DNA of 64,000 nucleotides from Streptomyces violaceoruber (lineage in GTDB: Bacteria > Actinomycetota > Actinomycetes > Streptomycetales > Streptomycetaceae). Below the pieces are notes generated by a model that saw only the letters and a list, made by a program, of their open reading frames with translations, was not told where the DNA came from and did not search any database. The stretch lies in assembly GCF_033406955.1 (NCBI RefSeq), contig NZ_CP137734.1, positions 8,246,001 through 8,310,000 on the forward strand, in the 5' to 3' direction. The translations under genes and the position numbers were made by a program. Positions 8,541 through 18,100 of the stretch are shown piece by piece (the stretch's first letter is position 1; each line of letters opens with the position of its first letter).

Positions 8541-9104
8541 GTGAGCCGACCGCTGCTCTTCCTCGACGTGGACGGGCCCCTCAACCCCTACGCGGCCAAG
8601 CCTCACAGGCGGCCCGCCGGATACACCACCCTCAGAGTGCCCAGGGACGGCCAGACCCCCGACGGGCACCGGTCCGCTCTGGTGCGCCGCCGCCCCCTGC
8701 GCGTCTGGCTGCATCCGCGGCACGGGGCGGAGTTGCTCCGGCTCGACTACGAACTGTGCTGGGCCACCACGTGGATGGCGGAGGCCAACCGCTGGATAGC
8801 CCCGGTCATCGGCCTTCCCGAACTCCCCTTCGTCGACTTCGGCGACGTCCTGCTCCAGGACCGCCCCGACGGAGTCCACTGGAAGACCGCCCCCCTGGTG
8901 GAGTACGCCAACGGCCGCCCCTTCGCCTGGGTGGACGACGAACAGGGCGGCCTGGACCAGGCCTACGTGACCGCCCACCACCGCGCACCCGGACTTCTGC
9001 ACCACGTCAACCCGCGGATCGGCCTGCGCGACGACGACTTCCGCACTCTCGCCGAGTTCGCCCGTGCCTGCACCGTGCCCCAGCGGGACCGGGACGGGGG
9101 GTAG
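8541..9104 (+). CDS. HAD-like protein
   Basis: A 187-residue cytoplasmic protein with HAD-superfamily motif I near its N terminus (LLFLDVDGPLNP, residues 5-16), where the first Asp would be the nucleophile. DLVLL-type motif II is not obvious; the WATTWMAEANRW segment near residue 77 occupies the motif II position (S/T), and DDDFRTL near 165 could supply acidic motif IV residues. Similar proteins are common and uncharacterised in Streptomyces. Start GTG 8541 has AGGGGGA six bases upstream. It stands alone, divergent from the ABC exporter. Confidence 0.75.
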   Translation: MSRPLLFLDVDGPLNPYAAKPHRRPAGYTTLRVPRDGQTPDGHRSALVRRRPLRVWLHPRHGAELLRLDYELCWATTWMAEANRWIAPVIGLPELPFVDFGDVLLQDRPDGVHWKTAPLVEYANGRPFAWVDDEQGGLDQAYVTAHHRAPGLLHHVNPRIGLRDDDFRTLAEFARACTVPQRDRDGG

Positions 9105-9174
9105 CGAAGCGCAATCCGCCTGCGGAGAGCGGGCGCCCGCGCCGCGGAACACGGAAGTCACCGGTGCACATGTC

Positions 9175-9238
9175 TTGACCCCCATGATCGGCTCGGATTA
9201 CCGTTCCCGCGTTTGCACCGGATTGAATCGATTCAATC
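9175..9238 (+). promoter_or_regulatory. Promoter with palindromic operator for the GH106 gene
   Basis: A -35-like TTGACC (9175-9180) and a -10-like TACCGT (9199-9204) are 18 bp apart. The perfect 18-bp palindrome GATTGAATCGATTCAATC (9221-9238) follows, covering roughly +10 to +28. That is the position of a roadblock operator, and the central CG with symmetric arms is typical of LacI-family sites. The right half (CGATTCAA) recurs at 12297-12311 and 12463-12480. Confidence 0.65.
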
Positions 9239-9272
9239 AACGGAAACCTCCTCCGAACCCTGGGGCGCACTC

Positions 9273-12200
9273 ATGCACGAACTCGTCTCGCAGCGTGGCG
9301 GGATGTCCCGGCGCGCGGTGCTGGCCGCCGCCGTGACCGCGGGGGTGACCGCCACCGCCGTCACCGCCTCGCCCGGCGTCGCCGCCCTCCCCGCCGGCCC
9401 GGCCGCCGACCGGGCCGCCGGCCCGGCCCGGTGGTTCGCCGACCCCGCCCGGTCGGTGCGCCCGAAGTTCCGGTGGTGGTGGCCGGACGGCCTGGTCGAC
9501 CCCGACGAGGTGGCCCGCGAGATCGACCAGATCGCGGACGCCGGTTTCGGCGGAGCCGAGATCGCCGCTGTCCACCACAGCATCCGGGACAAGTCGCTGC
9601 TGGACACCGCCCACCACGGCTGGGGCAGCAGACCCTGGCGCGACGGCGTCGAGGCCGCCCTGCGCCGGGCCGTACGACGCGGCCTGACCGTCGACCTCAC
9701 CCTGGGCCCGAGCTGGCCCGTGGCCGTGCCCGGAGTCACCCCCGACGACGAGGCCGCCGCCCAGGAACTCGCCCACGGGCGCACTTCGCTGGCCGCCGGG
9801 GCCACCTACCGCGGGCCCGTGCCCGCGCCCGTCCACGAGGCGGCGTCCGGCGTTCGCGCCCAGCGCCTGCTCGCGGTCCAGGCCGCCCGGGTCGACCCCG
9901 CCAACTCCACCCGCAAGGAGACCGGGCTCGACCCCGACAGCGTCCGCGACCTCACGGACACCGTCACCGACGGCGGCCTGACCTGGACGGCACCCGCGGA
10001 CGGCGAGTGGATGCTGATCTCCTACTGGCAGCGGGGCTCGGGTCAGCAGCCGGAGTCGGGTCCGCACTCCGCGCCCGGGGCCTTCGTGGTCGACCACCTG
10101 AGCCCGGCGGGCACCACCGCCGTCACCGACTACTGGGAACGGCACGTCCTCACCGGCTCACTGCGACGCCTGCTGAAGGCCGCGGGCGGCTCCTTCTTCG
10201 AGGACTCGGTGGAACTGGAGTCCGAGGGACTGGTCTGGACGGCACGCCTGCCCGAGGTCTTCGAGCAGCGCACGGGCCGACCGCTGCTGCCCTGGCTGCC
10301 CGCCCTCGTCCTCGACGACAGCAACCAGGTGTTCGCCTTCGGGGCCCAGCTGACCCGGCAGATCCGGCACGACTTCTGGGCCACGGTCTCCGACCTGTTC
10401 AACCGGCACCACGTGGGCGCCCTGAAGGACTGGGCGCACTCCCTCGGCATGACCCTGCGCGCCCAGCCGTACGGCCTGCAGACCGACGCAGTCGCCACCG
10501 CGGCGATCCTCGACATCGCGGAGGGGGAGTCCCTCGGGTTCAAGAACCTGGACGACTACCGGTGCCTGGCCGGCGGCCGGGACATGGCGGGGCACACCGT
10601 CCTGTCCTGCGAGGCAGGCGCCTACAACGGCTCGGCCTACAGCACCACTTGGGACCGCGTGCTGCGCACCATGGGCGGCGCCTACGCGGCGGGCGTCAAC
10701 CAGACGGTGATGCACGGCTTCTCGTACGCGAGCACCCCGGAGGCCGAGTGGCCCGGCTTCGCCGCCTTCAGCCCCTACAACGGCACGCCGGGGTACGGCG
10801 AGTCGTGGGGGCCGCGGCAGCCCACCTGGCGGCACGCCGAGGACATCGCCGGGTACCTCGGCCGCGTCCACGCGGTGCTGCAGTCGGGCACCGCCCGCGC
10901 GGACGTCGCCGTCTTCCGGCAGACCGGCTACACGGCCACGGGCATCGGCGCGTCCTGGTTCACCTCGACCGGCGTCCCGCTCGGGTGGACGCACCAGTTC
11001 CTCAGCGGTCCACTCCTCGACCTGCCGAACGCCACCGTCTTGGGTGGCCGGCTCGCTCCCGGCGGACCGGCCTACAAGGCGCTCTTCGTCGAGGGTGACT
11101 TCTTCCACGGCTCGACCCCCACCCTCGCCCTCGCCGACGCCCGCAGGATCCTCGCGTTCGCGGAGGCCGGACTGCCCGTGGTCCTCCTGGGCGGCTTCGA
11201 CCAGGCGCTGACACCGGGCGTGCCGGAGGCGGGCGAGACCGAGCGGCTGCGCGACGTCCTCACCCGCCTGCTCGCGCTGCCGGGCGTCGTCCGAGTCACC
11301 GAGAAGACCGGGGTGGGCGACGCCCTCGCCGCGCTCGGCGTCACCCCGGACGTACGGCACTCCGTTCCGTCGACGCTCCTGAACGCGCACCGGGTCACGG
11401 CGGACGCCGACTACTACTACCTGGTCAACGGCAAGCACGCGGAGACCGTCAAACCGCCCGTGGCCGCGATCGACCACGACGTCACCCTGCGCCGCACGCG
11501 AGGCCGCGACGCGGTGCCCTACCTCCTCGACCCCTGGACGGGCAGGGCCGCACGGGTGGGCCGGTACACCCTGGACGGCCAGGACGTGACGTTCCGCGTC
11601 GCGCTGCGGCCCGGCCAGACGCTCGTCGTCGCGCTGGGACGCCCGGGCCTGTTCGGCGACCGGCACGGAAACCGCCCGCACGCCCTCTCCTCGGACGCCG
11701 ACGAGGTGCTGTTCACCGCGCGCGGGCTCACCGTACGGGCCCGAGCGGCCGGCACGTACCGCACGCGGCTGTCCCAGGGCCGGACCGTGACCACCACCCT
11801 CCCGGCGGTCCCCGGCCCGATCGAGCCGGGCCGGTGGCACGTCGAGGTCGAGGACTGGCGCCCCGGTGACCGCCCGACCCGGACCGAGCGGGTGCGCCGC
11901 ACCCTGACGCTCGACACCCTGCTGCCCTGGTCGAGCATTGCGGAACTGGAGGACTGCGCGGGCATCGGCCGCTACCGCACCACGGTCACCCTCCCCGGCG
12001 ACTGGGGCCCCACCCACGGCGCCCTCCTGGAGCTGGGTCGGGTCAGCGACACCTTCCGGGTGAGCGTCAACGGCCGTGACGCGGAACCGGCCGACCGCCT
12101 CGACCCCGTCGTCGACGTGGGCCCGCTGCTGCGCCGCGGCACGAACACCATCGAGATCGAGGTCGCGACGCCCCTCGTCAACCGGCTGAGGGTGAGCCGC

Positions 12201-12287
12201 CCGGAGGTCTTCGGAGGGCTCGCCCGTCAGGAGTACGGGCTGGTGGGACCGGTGCGACTGGTTCCGTACGCGCAGAAGACGGTCTGA
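9273..12287 (+). CDS. Exported GH106-family alpha-L-rhamnosidase candidate
   Basis: A 1004-residue exported glycosidase. The Tat signal is SRRAVLAAAV (about residues 12-21) followed by an Ala-rich hydrophobic stretch. The catalytic region begins KFRWWWPDGLVDPDEVAREI near residue 65, followed by AGFGGAEI, characteristic of GH106 (rhamnosidases acting on rhamnogalacturonans and flavonoids). The C-terminal 200 residues look like beta-sandwich modules (WSSIAELEDCAGIGRYRTTV then VNGRDA). ATG 9273 is my choice; ATG 9303, just before the Tat motif, is also possible and neither has a strong ribosome site. It leads a run of four large exported glycosidases. The family assignment is from recognised motifs; the exact linkage is inferred. 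Confidence 0.82.
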   Translation: MHELVSQRGGMSRRAVLAAAVTAGVTATAVTASPGVAALPAGPAADRAAGPARWFADPARSVRPKFRWWWPDGLVDPDEVAREIDQIADAGFGGAEIAAVHHSIRDKSLLDTAHHGWGSRPWRDGVEAALRRAVRRGLTVDLTLGPSWPVAVPGVTPDDEAAAQELAHGRTSLAAGATYRGPVPAPVHEAASGVRAQRLLAVQAARVDPANSTRKETGLDPDSVRDLTDTVTDGGLTWTAPADGEWMLISYWQRGSGQQPESGPHSAPGAFVVDHLSPAGTTAVTDYWERHVLTGSLRRLLKAAGGSFFEDSVELESEGLVWTARLPEVFEQRTGRPLLPWLPALVLDDSNQVFAFGAQLTRQIRHDFWATVSDLFNRHHVGALKDWAHSLGMTLRAQPYGLQTDAVATAAILDIAEGESLGFKNLDDYRCLAGGRDMAGHTVLSCEAGAYNGSAYSTTWDRVLRTMGGAYAAGVNQTVMHGFSYASTPEAEWPGFAAFSPYNGTPGYGESWGPRQPTWRHAEDIAGYLGRVHAVLQSGTARADVAVFRQTGYTATGIGASWFTSTGVPLGWTHQFLSGPLLDLPNATVLGGRLAPGGPAYKALFVEGDFFHGSTPTLALADARRILAFAEAGLPVVLLGGFDQALTPGVPEAGETERLRDVLTRLLALPGVVRVTEKTGVGDALAALGVTPDVRHSVPSTLLNAHRVTADADYYYLVNGKHAETVKPPVAAIDHDVTLRRTRGRDAVPYLLDPWTGRAARVGRYTLDGQDVTFRVALRPGQTLVVALGRPGLFGDRHGNRPHALSSDADEVLFTARGLTVRARAAGTYRTRLSQGRTVTTTLPAVPGPIEPGRWHVEVEDWRPGDRPTRTERVRRTLTLDTLLPWSSIAELEDCAGIGRYRTTVTLPGDWGPTHGALLELGRVSDTFRVSVNGRDAEPADRLDPVVDVGPLLRRGTNTIEIEVATPLVNRLRVSRPEVFGGLARQEYGLVGPVRLVPYAQKTV

Positions 12288-12296
12288 CTCCACTCG

Positions 12297-12311
12297 AATT
12301 GAACGATTCAA
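12297..12311 (+). promoter_or_regulatory. Second operator-like site after the GH106 gene
   Basis: TTGAA-CGA-TTCAA (12299-12311) is a 5-bp-arm inverted repeat sharing the CGATTCAA half with the palindrome at 9221-9238. It lies nine bases after the GH106 stop codon and could act as an auxiliary operator for looping with the site at 12463-12480. Confidence 0.45.
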
Positions 12312-12423
12312 AACAGCGCGGACGGTGCCGAGGCCCGTCCGCGCCGAGTCATGCCCGTTCCGCGCCCGGTGACTCGCGGTTCGGAGGGACTTATGGCGCG
12401 TCAGAAGGTTCTTGTGGGAACCC

Positions 12424-12480
12424 TTGACGCTCCTGGTGACGCCACTTAGCGTCTCCGGAGAATCGAGTAAAACGATTCAA
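12424..12480 (+). promoter_or_regulatory. Promoter with operator for the GH127 gene
   Basis: TTGACG (12424-12429) and TAGCGT (12447-12452) are 17 bp apart, a good vegetative promoter. An 18-bp site at 12463-12480 matches the palindrome upstream of the GH106 gene at 15 of 18 positions and lies just downstream of the expected start of transcription. The same promoter-operator layout before two neighbouring glycosidases argues for shared control. Confidence 0.6.
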
Positions 12481-12504
12481 TCGAAGGGAGCTGAGCCCCG
12501 CACC

Positions 12505-15114
12505 ATGCCCGCACCGCACAGCAGACCCGCCCCCTCCCGACGCCAGGTCCTGTTCACCGCGTCCGCCGCCACGGCCGCCGCCGCGACACCGGCCGTCGCC
12601 GCGGCGGCCGTACCGGCCGGCTCCGCCGCGGCGACCCCGCCAGCCCACGCCGGGGCGACACCCTCGCCGACGAACGGTGCGCACCGCCCAGGGCCCTTGC
12701 TGGAGCCCTTCCCGCTCTCGGCCGTCCGCCTCCTCGACAGTCCCTTCCTCGCCAACATGCGGCGCACCTGCGCGTACCTCCGCTTCGTGGACCCGGACCG
12801 GCTGCTGCACACCTTCCGGCTCAACGTCGGCCTGCCCTCCGCCGCGGAACCGTGCGGCGGCTGGGAGGCCCCGGACGTCCAACTGCGCGGCCACACCACC
12901 GGGCACCTCCTCAGTGCCCTGGCCCAGGCCCACGCCGGTACCGGCGAGACCGCCTACGCGGACAAGGCCCGTCTGCTCGTCTCGGCCCTGGCCGAGTGCC
13001 AGCGGGCGGCACCGGCGGCCGGGTTCCACCGCGGCTACCTCTCCGCGTTCCCGGAGTCGGTCTTCGACCAGCTGGAGGCCGGGGGCAAGCCCTGGGCGCC
13101 GTACTACACCCTGCACAAGATCATGGCCGGTCTCCTCGACCAGTACCGGCTCAGCGGGAACCGGGAGGCGTTCGACGTCCTGCTGGAGATGGCCGCCTGG
13201 ACCGAGGCGCGCACGGCCCCGCTGTCGCGCGAGCGGATGCAGAGCGTGCTCAAGGTCGAGTTCGGCGGCATGAACGACGTCCTCGCCCGGCTGCACCTGG
13301 AGACCGGCGACCCGGTGCACCTGCGCACCGCGCGCCGCTTCGACCACGACGAGCTCTACGCGCCGCTCGCCGCCGGGCGCGACGAACTCGCCGGGCGGCA
13401 CGCCAACACGGAGATCGCCAAGGTGGTCGGTGCCGTACCGGCCTACGAGGCCACCGGCGACCGACGCTACCTGGACATCGCCGACACCTTCTGGACCACC
13501 GTCGTACGCCACCACTCGTACGCCATCGGCGGCAACTCCAACCAGGAACTCTTCGGGCCGCCGGACGAGATCGCGAGCCGCCTCTCGGAGGTCACCTGCG
13601 AGAACTGCAACAGCTACAACATGCTCAAGCTCGGCCGGGACCTCTTCCGCCACGACCCGGAGCGCACGGAGTACCTGGACCACTACGAGTGGACGCTGTA
13701 CAACCAGATGCTCGCCGAGCAGGACCCCGACTCGGCGCACGGCTTCGTCACCTACTACACCGGGCTGTGGGCGGGCTCGCGGCGCGAACCGAAGGGCGGC
13801 CTCGGCTCGGCCCCCGGCAGCTACAGCGGGGACTACGACAACTTCTCCTGCGACCACGGCACGGGCCTGGAGACGCACACCAAGTTCGCCGACACCGTCT
13901 ACTTCCGCACCCCCGGCACCCGCCGGCCCGCACTTCACGTCAACCTGTTCGTCCCCTCCGAAGTGTGCTGGGACGACTTGGGGGTGACGCTCCGTCAGGA
14001 CACCGACATGCCCACGGGCGACCGCACCCGTCTGACCGTCACCGGGGGAGAGGCCAGGTTCGCGCTGCGGATCCGCGTGCCCGGCTGGCTGGCCGCGGGC
14101 GACGGACGTGCCGGGCTGACGGTGAACGGCCGACGCACCGGCGGGCGTCTCGAACCGGGCACGTACACGACCGTGACACGTCACTGGCGGACCGGGGACC
14201 GCGTCGAACTCGTCCTGCCCCGCGTTCCCGTCTGGCGACCGGCGCCCGACAACCCGCAGGTCAAGGCGGTGTCGTACGGCCCGCTCGTCCTGGCGGGCGC
14301 CTATGGGGACACGCCGCTCACGACGCTGCCGGCCGTCCGTCCCGACACACTGCGCCGCACACCCGGCGAGCCCACCCGGTTCACGGCCGTGGCGGACGGC
14401 CGGCGGATCCCCCTGCGCCCCTTCCACGAGATCCACCACCAGCGCTACAACGTCTACTGGTCCGTCACGCCCCCGAGCCCGACCGCCGGTGACGTGGCCC
14501 GCTACCCCCTCGACGAAGGACACGGCACCTCGGTGGCGGACCGCACCGGGACGTTCGGCGACGGCTCCCTGGCCGGCGGCGCGACCTGGAGCACCGGCGA
14601 CGACGGCACGGCGGTGACGCTCGACGGCCGCGACGGCCACGTCGTACTCCCCGCCGGACTGCCCAGTGGCCTGGCGGAGTTGACCGTCTCCGTCCGGGTC
14701 CGCGTCGACACCCTCGCCCCCTCCGTCCGCGTCTTCGACCTGGGCTACAGCAAGGACACCTACCTCTTCCTCACGGCGACCACGGGCGCCGGGCGGGCCC
14801 GCGCCGCATTGAAGATCGCGGGCATGGAGGCCGAGGACTTCGTCGACGCCACCGGACCGCTGCCGCTGGGCCGGTGGACCCACGTGGCACTCACCCTCGG
14901 CGCCGGCACCGGCGTGCTCTACGTCGACGGCGTCGAAGCCGGACGGAACACGGCGATGGTCTCCGGCCCCCTCCTGCTCGGCCGGACCAGCCGCAACTAC
15001 CTGGGCCGGTCCCAGAACAGCACCCACCCGTACCTGCACGGCGCCGTCCGCGACTTCCGGCTGCACAACCGCGCCCTCACCGCCGACCAGGTACGGCGCC
15101 TCGCCCAGGGCTGA
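12505..15114 (+). CDS. Exported GH127 beta-L-arabinofuranosidase-like protein with LamG domain
   Basis: An 869-residue exported enzyme. A Tat signal (SRRQVLFTASA, residues 11-21) is followed by the GH127/DUF1680 (alpha/alpha)6 toroid, about residues 65-640, with GGWEAPDVQLRGHTTGHLLS and YYTLHKIMAGLLDQY. In the founding enzyme HypBA1 a zinc-bound cysteine pair carries out catalysis. Here EVTCENC (E362, C365, C368) and C449 are present, but the usual Cys-Cys doublet reads Cys449-Asp450. A C-terminal concanavalin/LamG-like jelly roll (about 665-865) probably binds carbohydrate. ATG 12505 is preferred over an upstream in-frame TTG; AAGGGAG is somewhat far (14 nt). Likely removes L-arabinose decorations alongside the rhamnosidases. 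Confidence 0.85.
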   Translation: MPAPHSRPAPSRRQVLFTASAATAAAATPAVAAAAVPAGSAAATPPAHAGATPSPTNGAHRPGPLLEPFPLSAVRLLDSPFLANMRRTCAYLRFVDPDRLLHTFRLNVGLPSAAEPCGGWEAPDVQLRGHTTGHLLSALAQAHAGTGETAYADKARLLVSALAECQRAAPAAGFHRGYLSAFPESVFDQLEAGGKPWAPYYTLHKIMAGLLDQYRLSGNREAFDVLLEMAAWTEARTAPLSRERMQSVLKVEFGGMNDVLARLHLETGDPVHLRTARRFDHDELYAPLAAGRDELAGRHANTEIAKVVGAVPAYEATGDRRYLDIADTFWTTVVRHHSYAIGGNSNQELFGPPDEIASRLSEVTCENCNSYNMLKLGRDLFRHDPERTEYLDHYEWTLYNQMLAEQDPDSAHGFVTYYTGLWAGSRREPKGGLGSAPGSYSGDYDNFSCDHGTGLETHTKFADTVYFRTPGTRRPALHVNLFVPSEVCWDDLGVTLRQDTDMPTGDRTRLTVTGGEARFALRIRVPGWLAAGDGRAGLTVNGRRTGGRLEPGTYTTVTRHWRTGDRVELVLPRVPVWRPAPDNPQVKAVSYGPLVLAGAYGDTPLTTLPAVRPDTLRRTPGEPTRFTAVADGRRIPLRPFHEIHHQRYNVYWSVTPPSPTAGDVARYPLDEGHGTSVADRTGTFGDGSLAGGATWSTGDDGTAVTLDGRDGHVVLPAGLPSGLAELTVSVRVRVDTLAPSVRVFDLGYSKDTYLFLTATTGAGRARAALKIAGMEAEDFVDATGPLPLGRWTHVALTLGAGTGVLYVDGVEAGRNTAMVSGPLLLGRTSRNYLGRSQNSTHPYLHGAVRDFRLHNRALTADQVRRLAQG

Positions 15115-15174
15115 TCACACCACCGCGGCCCCGCCGCGGGCCTCCGCAGCACACCACCAACCGGGAGCACAGCC

Positions 15175-18100
15175 ATGCCCGAACACCCCCTGTCCAGACG
15201 CCGTTTCGTGGCCGCGGCCGGTGCCACCGGCGCCCTCGTCGCCGTCGGCCTGCCCGACGCGGCCCACGCCTCCGGCCGACCGGCCGGACCGGCCGGGCAG
15301 GAGCGGCACGCCTGGTCCGCCCGGCACTTCGCCGACCCGCGCCACGACAGCCGTCCCACCGTGTACTGGTACTGGAACGGCCCCGTCACGCCCGAACTGG
15401 TGGACCGCCAGCTCGCGGACCTGAGGTCCAAGGGCATGTACGAGGTGATCCTCTTCTCCTTCGACAACGCCGAGATGACGCCGGTGTTCTTCACCGAGGA
15501 GTGGTTCGACATCGTGGGCCACGTGCTGCGCACCGCCGAACGCACCGGCATGCGCGTCTGGTTGTTCAACGACGACCACTTCCCCAGCGGACGGGCCGGC
15601 GAGTTCATCGTCAAGGGCGGCCAGGTCGGCACCCGCACCTACGCCCCCCGGCCCGACCTGCGCCTGAAGGCACTCGCCCGCTCCACCACCGTGGTGCGCG
15701 GGCCCGCGTCGATCGACCTCAGGCGCAGCACCGGCGTCGGCGTGGACGCGGGACGGCTGGTCGCGGACGCCGCGGTCCTCGACGGCGCCGCCGTCCTCAG
15801 GGACAGCGCGGAGTGGGGCGACTGCACCGTCACCGGCAGCGCGAAGGCCGAGCACGGAGCCGCAGGACTCCTCGTCCGGGGCTCGGCCGACGGGCGCACC
15901 GGATACGCCGTGTCCTTCGACCAGACCGGTGTGGTCACCGTGGAGCGGCTGACCGACGGTGCCGAACCGGCCGAGCTGCTGCGCAGCCCCCGCACCGACG
16001 GCTTCAACAAGACCAAGTTCCACACCCTCCGGATCACTCTGGGCGACGGCGGCCTCTCCGTCACCCTCGACGGCAGGGACAAGGGGACCGTGGCGGACCT
16101 GGCCGAGGAGGCGGGCGGGGTCGGGGTGCGCGCCGTCGGCGACCAGCGTGCCGTCTGGGAAAGCCTCACCGTCGAGGCGGCCGACGGCACCACCCTGTAC
16201 ACCGGCGCCTTCGACCGCTCCGCCGCCGCGGGCGACTTCCCCGAACGCGCCCTGTCGACAGCGGGGTTCACCCTCGCGGCCGCAGCCGCCCGGCCCACGG
16301 CAGCCACCGCCGCCACCGACGTCGTGGACCTGACCGACCGGCTCACCGGCGGCCACACCTGGCAGGTCCCGGCGGGGGAGTGGCAGGTCGACCTCTTCGG
16401 TGGCGTGCTCCTCGCCGACGACAGCCAGGGCTACAGCCGCAGCTACGTCGACCTGCTCGACGACGAACCCGTCGAACTGTTCCTGGACATCGTCCCGGGC
16501 GAGTACCACCGCCGGTTCGGCCACTACTTCGGCACGGTCGTCCCCGGCTTCTGGGACGACGAGCCCTTCTTCGCCTCGGCCGAGGCCCACTTCAAGCGCC
16601 TGCCCTGGTCACCGGCGCTCGACGGGGCCCTGCGCACCGTCGGAGCCACCCCCGGCACCGCCTACGCCGCGGCCTTCGACGACCTCGGCCGCTCCGGCCG
16701 CATCGCCCGCGGAAACTACTGGAGGGCCGTCTCCGACCGCTTCGCCACCGCCTTCCGCAAGCAGGCCCAGTGGTACGAGAAGCGCGGCGTCGCCCTGATC
16801 ACCAACCCGCTCTACGACGAGACCGCCCCCGCCAAGCGCATCCCCTCCACGGGCGACCTGCACAAGGTCAACCAATGGGCCCAGGTGCCCGGCGGCGACA
16901 TCATCACCGCCGAGTACGTGGCCGGTGAGCCCACCATGATCCCGCGCAACCCGGTGTCCGTGGCCCACCAGATGGGCCGCGAGCGGGCCCTGCTGGAGAT
17001 GTTCGGCAACATGGGCTGGCAGGTCACCCCCGGCTTCGTGCACGCCACCGTCGGCGCGCAGGCCGCCCGCGGTGTCAACCTGACGGTGCTGCACGCCCTG
17101 TGGACCGACGAGAGTCGCGTGTACTTCCCACCGCCCTTCGGGCCGCGCGCCCCCTGGTGGTGGGCCATGCGGCCGCTCGCCGAGTGGATCGGCCGGGTCA
17201 TGGAGGCCGGCCGCGGCACCTCCGCCGCCCGCACCGCGCTGCTCCAGCCGCAGCGGGCCGCCGAGCAGTGGACCGGCACGGACCGGCAGCAGGACGTGGA
17301 CGGCCCGCTCAGCGAGGCGGCCTACGCCCTGGAGCGCGCCCAGGTGGACTTCGACCTGCTGCACGAGGGTGCCCTGACCCGAGACCCCGCGCTGCTGGCC
17401 CACGCCGAGGTCCGCAAGGGACGCCTCGTCGTCGGAGCGGCCGCCTACGACCTCGTCGTGATCCCCCGGACGCCGGTCCTGGACGCCGACGGCGTACGCG
17501 TGCTGCGGGAGTTCGTCCGGACCGGCGGCACCGTGATCGCGGTGGGCGCCCTGGACACCGAGGAGGCGGACGGCGGCGACCGCACCCTCGCCCACGGACT
17601 CGCCGACCTGTTCGGGAGCCGGACACCGGCCCGCAGGCCGCTGGGCCGCGGGCACGCCGTCCGGGTCGCGGACACCGGCGCGCTCGGAGCCGTCGCCGTC
17701 GAAGCGGGCACGGCCGCCGCCGTGCTCGAACCGCCCCAGGACGCCGTCCGGGTGCTGCGGGTGCGCCGGGGCCCCGACACCGTCTTCCTGATCAACAACG
17801 AGAGCGGCGCGCGGGTGCGCACCGTCGCCGCCCTCCCGGCCACCGGCGTGCCCGAGATCTGGGACCCCGCGACCGGCACCGGCGGCACCGCCCCCGTGTA
17901 CCGGGCCACCAAGAACGGCGTGCGGGTCCCGCTGGACCTGGAGCCCTTCCGGACCGCCGTCGTCGTGGTCCGCGGCGGCCACCGCGACCGGCCCCACCTC
18001 ACCGAAGCGACCCTGCCCGTCCTGTCCGTGACACGCCACGGCAACGCCCTGCGCGCCACGGTGGAGGCGACGGCGGCCGGGACCCACCGGCTCGTCGGCG

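Noticed and set aside
9303..9305. ATG just before the Tat motif as the start of the GH106 gene
   Set aside because: Not excluded, but ATG 9273 gives a more usual n-region length; neither has a strong ribosome site, so the choice is uncertain rather than decided.
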